9,014 bases of DNA from Alistipes sp. (GTDB lineage Bacteria > Bacteroidota > Bacteroidia > Bacteroidales > Rikenellaceae), in the NCBI GenBank assembly GCA_017561105.1, contig JAFZDR010000238.1, forward strand, positions 1-9,014, read 5' to 3'. Both the position numbers and the translations under genes were made by a program. Shown in pieces: positions 7,167 to 9,014 of the stretch (position 1 is its first letter; each line of letters starts with the position of its first letter). The notes under the pieces are model-generated. The model was not told the DNA's origin, did no database searches, and saw only the letters and a program-made list of their open reading frames with translations.

Positions 7167-9014
7167 CTACATAAATAGTTGTACAATATGGTATACTACG
7201 AATGCGCATATCCAAGCCACAGCCGTGTTGTAGATTGCCGACGCTATAGCCCACTTCCAACCGCTCTCCGAGCCGATTGTGGCAATGGTAGCCACGCAAG
7301 GGAGATATAACAGCGTGAATACTAACAATGCTGCTGCCGATGGGGTTGTGAAGTCGCCACTCTCGGCCAATTGAGCCTTTAGTGCAGTAGGATTGTCCTT
7401 CTCTTCGCCGCTCTCCTCGTTGTAGAGCACTCCGAGTGTGCTGACCATAAGCTCCTTTGCTGCTATGCCCGACATAAGCGACACACTCGCCTTCCAATTC
7501 AGACCGAGCGGCTCAAATGCAGGTTCGCAAAAACGACCTATGCGACCGATGTAGGAGTATTCGTAGTTGGTTGTTTGACTCTCGCTCTCCTGCTGACGAG
7601 GGAAGTAGCTGAGGAACCACACTATAATCGATGCAACGAGTATCACTCCGCCAACATTGCGAAGATACTGCGCACAGCGTTGCCACATATGCGATATTGT
7701 AGCCTTAAAGGTCGGGATGCGATATGGCGGTAACTCCATTACGAACGGTGTTTCATCCTCTTTGAATAGGAACTTGCGCATCAGCAGTGCCGTGATCATC
7801 GCCACGACGATGCCGAGCAGATATATGCCGAGCATCACCACCGACGAGTAGGCCGAGAAGAATGTTCCGATAAGGATTATATAGATCGGCAGACGCGCAC
7901 TGCACGACATAAATGGAATGATGAATGAGGTGATAAGTTGGCTGCTGCGACTCTCAATTATGCGTGTTGACATCACCGCCTGCACATTGCAACCAAAGCC
8001 CATAATGAGCGGAATAAACGATTTGCCGTGCAGACCTATCTTGTGCATAAACTTATCCATTATGAACGATGCGCGGGCCAGATAACCCGAGTCCTCCATA
8101 AACGAGATAAAGAGGTAGAGGATGATAATGTTAGGCAAAAAGGCGATTACGCTGCCTACACCGCCAATGATACCTCCGCATATCATATCCTTGAGTATGC
8201 CGTCGGGCAGCCATTGCTCGAACACTCCTCCGATATAGGCGATGCCCTGCTCGATCCACTCCTGCGGATAGGCGCCAAGGCGGAAGGTGCAGTAGAACAT
8301 CAGCCACATAACCATCAGGAATATCGGATAACCCAAAATGCGATGTGTAACTATGGCGTCGATAGCGTGGGTAAGGTTTTCGAGTCGCTCCTCGCCTTTG
8401 GTGAAGGTTTCACGCAAGGCTCCCATAATAAAACCGCGCTTCTGGTTGGCCATTGTGGTCTGAATATCCTCATCGGTGCCGAGGTCGTACTTTAGGTGCT
8501 GTCGCTCTTTCTCGCAGATGCGCTGCCACTCCGAGTAGTGAGGGCATGCTGCGAGCATCTGCTTAACCTCGCTGTCATCCTCGAGCATCTTCATCGCAAA
8601 ATAACGCGGTGGGAATGAGGTTGGCAACTCCTCGCGATGGGCCTTCATCTCCTTGTCTAAGGCGAGGACACTCTCCTCGACAACTCCTTGGCTTATGTGG
8701 ATATGGCGCACTCTGTTATCGCGCTCCTCATAGACCTCGATTGCTGCATCGAGTAACTTCTCGACACCCTTGCCGTTGTGACCCTCAACCGGAATAATAG
8801 GCACACCCATCATCTTGCCTAAAAGTTCGTGATCGAGTGTTGCACCATTGCGGTTAAGCTCATCGTACATGCTCAATGCCACAACCATACGACGCTTCAT
8901 GTCGATAAGCTCGATCGTAGGGTAGAGGTTGCGCTCAAGGTTCGATGCGCACACCACATTCAGTATGATATCGGGTCTGTTCGATGCGATAAATCGACGG
9001 ATAGAGATCTCCTC
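7167..9014 (-). CDS. feoB: Ferrous iron transport protein B, N-terminus cut by window edge
   Basis: FeoB is an inner-membrane importer of Fe(II), in some relatives Mn(II), with an N-terminal GTPase domain. The frame is open to the right edge, so 615 C-terminal residues are visible; the GTG at 8957 is internal, not the start. Visible GTPase parts are IILNVV.ASNLERNLY (16-30) and the G4 position, reading SMYD (48-51) where NxxD is usual. A cytosolic helical region (about 95-220) follows. The membrane domain holds the gate motifs GFGCNVQAV (339-347) and MSCSARLPIY (369-378), the block GIAAKELMVSTLGVLY (516-531), and LLYLPCVATIA with C573. Motif order and length match the family. Odd residues are C22 for the usual Asp, S48 for Asn, and Q345 for Pro. 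A small Cys-rich protein gene starts 7 bp downstream. Whether FeoA is fused at the N-terminus is not visible. Confidence 0.95.
   Translation of the reverse strand, partial: EEISIRRFIASNRPDIILNVVCASNLERNLYPTIELIDMKRRMVVALSMYDELNRNGATLDHELLGKMMGVPIIPVEGHNGKGVEKLLDAAIEVYEERDNRVRHIHISQGVVEESVLALDKEMKAHREELPTSFPPRYFAMKMLEDDSEVKQMLAACPHYSEWQRICEKERQHLKYDLGTDEDIQTTMANQKRGFIMGALRETFTKGEERLENLTHAIDAIVTHRILGYPIFLMVMWLMFYCTFRLGAYPQEWIEQGIAYIGGVFEQWLPDGILKDMICGGIIGGVGSVIAFLPNIIILYLFISFMEDSGYLARASFIMDKFMHKIGLHGKSFIPLIMGFGCNVQAVMSTRIIESRSSQLITSFIIPFMSCSARLPIYIILIGTFFSAYSSVVMLGIYLLGIVVAMITALLMRKFLFKEDETPFVMELPPYRIPTFKATISHMWQRCAQYLRNVGGVILVASIIVWFLSYFPRQQESESQTTNYEYSYIGRIGRFCEPAFEPLGLNWKASVSLMSGIAAKELMVSTLGVLYNEESGEEKDNPTALKAQLAESGDFTTPSAAALLVFTLLYLPCVATIATIGSESGWKWAIASAIYNTAVAWICAFVVYHIVQLFM

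Noticed and set aside
8957..9014. GTG at 8957 as the start of a shortened FeoB
   Set aside because: The frame stays open to the window edge and the upstream residues continue the FeoB GTPase domain, so the gene is partial rather than truncated.
1..9014. Mobile element, CRISPR array, RNA gene, phage or defence island
   Set aside because: No transposase, integrase, direct-repeat array, tRNA-like or rRNA-like sequence was seen; all genes are metabolic or transport genes with uniform codon use.

Overview
The window reads as a chromosomal segment of a member of the Bacteroidota, most likely order Bacteroidales. Three upstream regions carry the Bacteroidota-type promoter (TTTG near -33, TAnnTTTG or a close variant near -7). 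Start codons follow A/T-rich leaders without Shine-Dalgarno sequences. The gene families (short CstA, FeoB with a small Cys-rich membrane protein, secreted histidine phosphatase, GH50-like hydrolases) also fit. The genus cannot be fixed from the sequence. There is no insertion sequence, integrase, tRNA, rRNA or CRISPR array, and base and codon use look even throughout.

Left part (1-2759, minus strand): two tandem paralogous GH50-type (beta-agarase-like) glycoside hydrolases. The upstream copy is complete (714 aa) and keeps both predicted catalytic glutamates. The downstream copy starts 19 bp later and runs off the left edge after 198 codons. A strong promoter and a cluster of TGTGGT/ACCACA repeats lie upstream of the pair. 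The 209-bp gap 2760-2968 is a divergent control region shared with cstA.

Middle (2969-5070, plus strand): cstA, encoding a 475-aa membrane transporter of the carbon-starvation family, followed after 5 bp by a 222-aa cytoplasmic TPR-like protein of unknown function. The unit ends at a strong hairpin that also serves the convergent rpiB gene.

Right part (5140-9014, minus strand): rpiB (ribose-5-phosphate isomerase B) with its own promoter, and upstream of it an apparent operon, feoB - small Cys-rich membrane protein - secreted histidine (phytase-like) phosphatase. The last two genes are 3 bp apart. FeoB is cut at its N-terminus by the window edge. It carries unusual residues in its GTP-binding G4 motif and in the first membrane gate motif. 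Linking a ferrous-iron importer to a periplasmic phosphatase suggests, as inference, that metal is released from phosphorylated chelators such as phytate and then imported.

No wholly new multi-gene system is evident. The most interesting points are the feoB-phosphatase operon, the FeoB substitutions, the tandem GH50 pair with its repeat-rich promoter, and the cstA-TPR pair.
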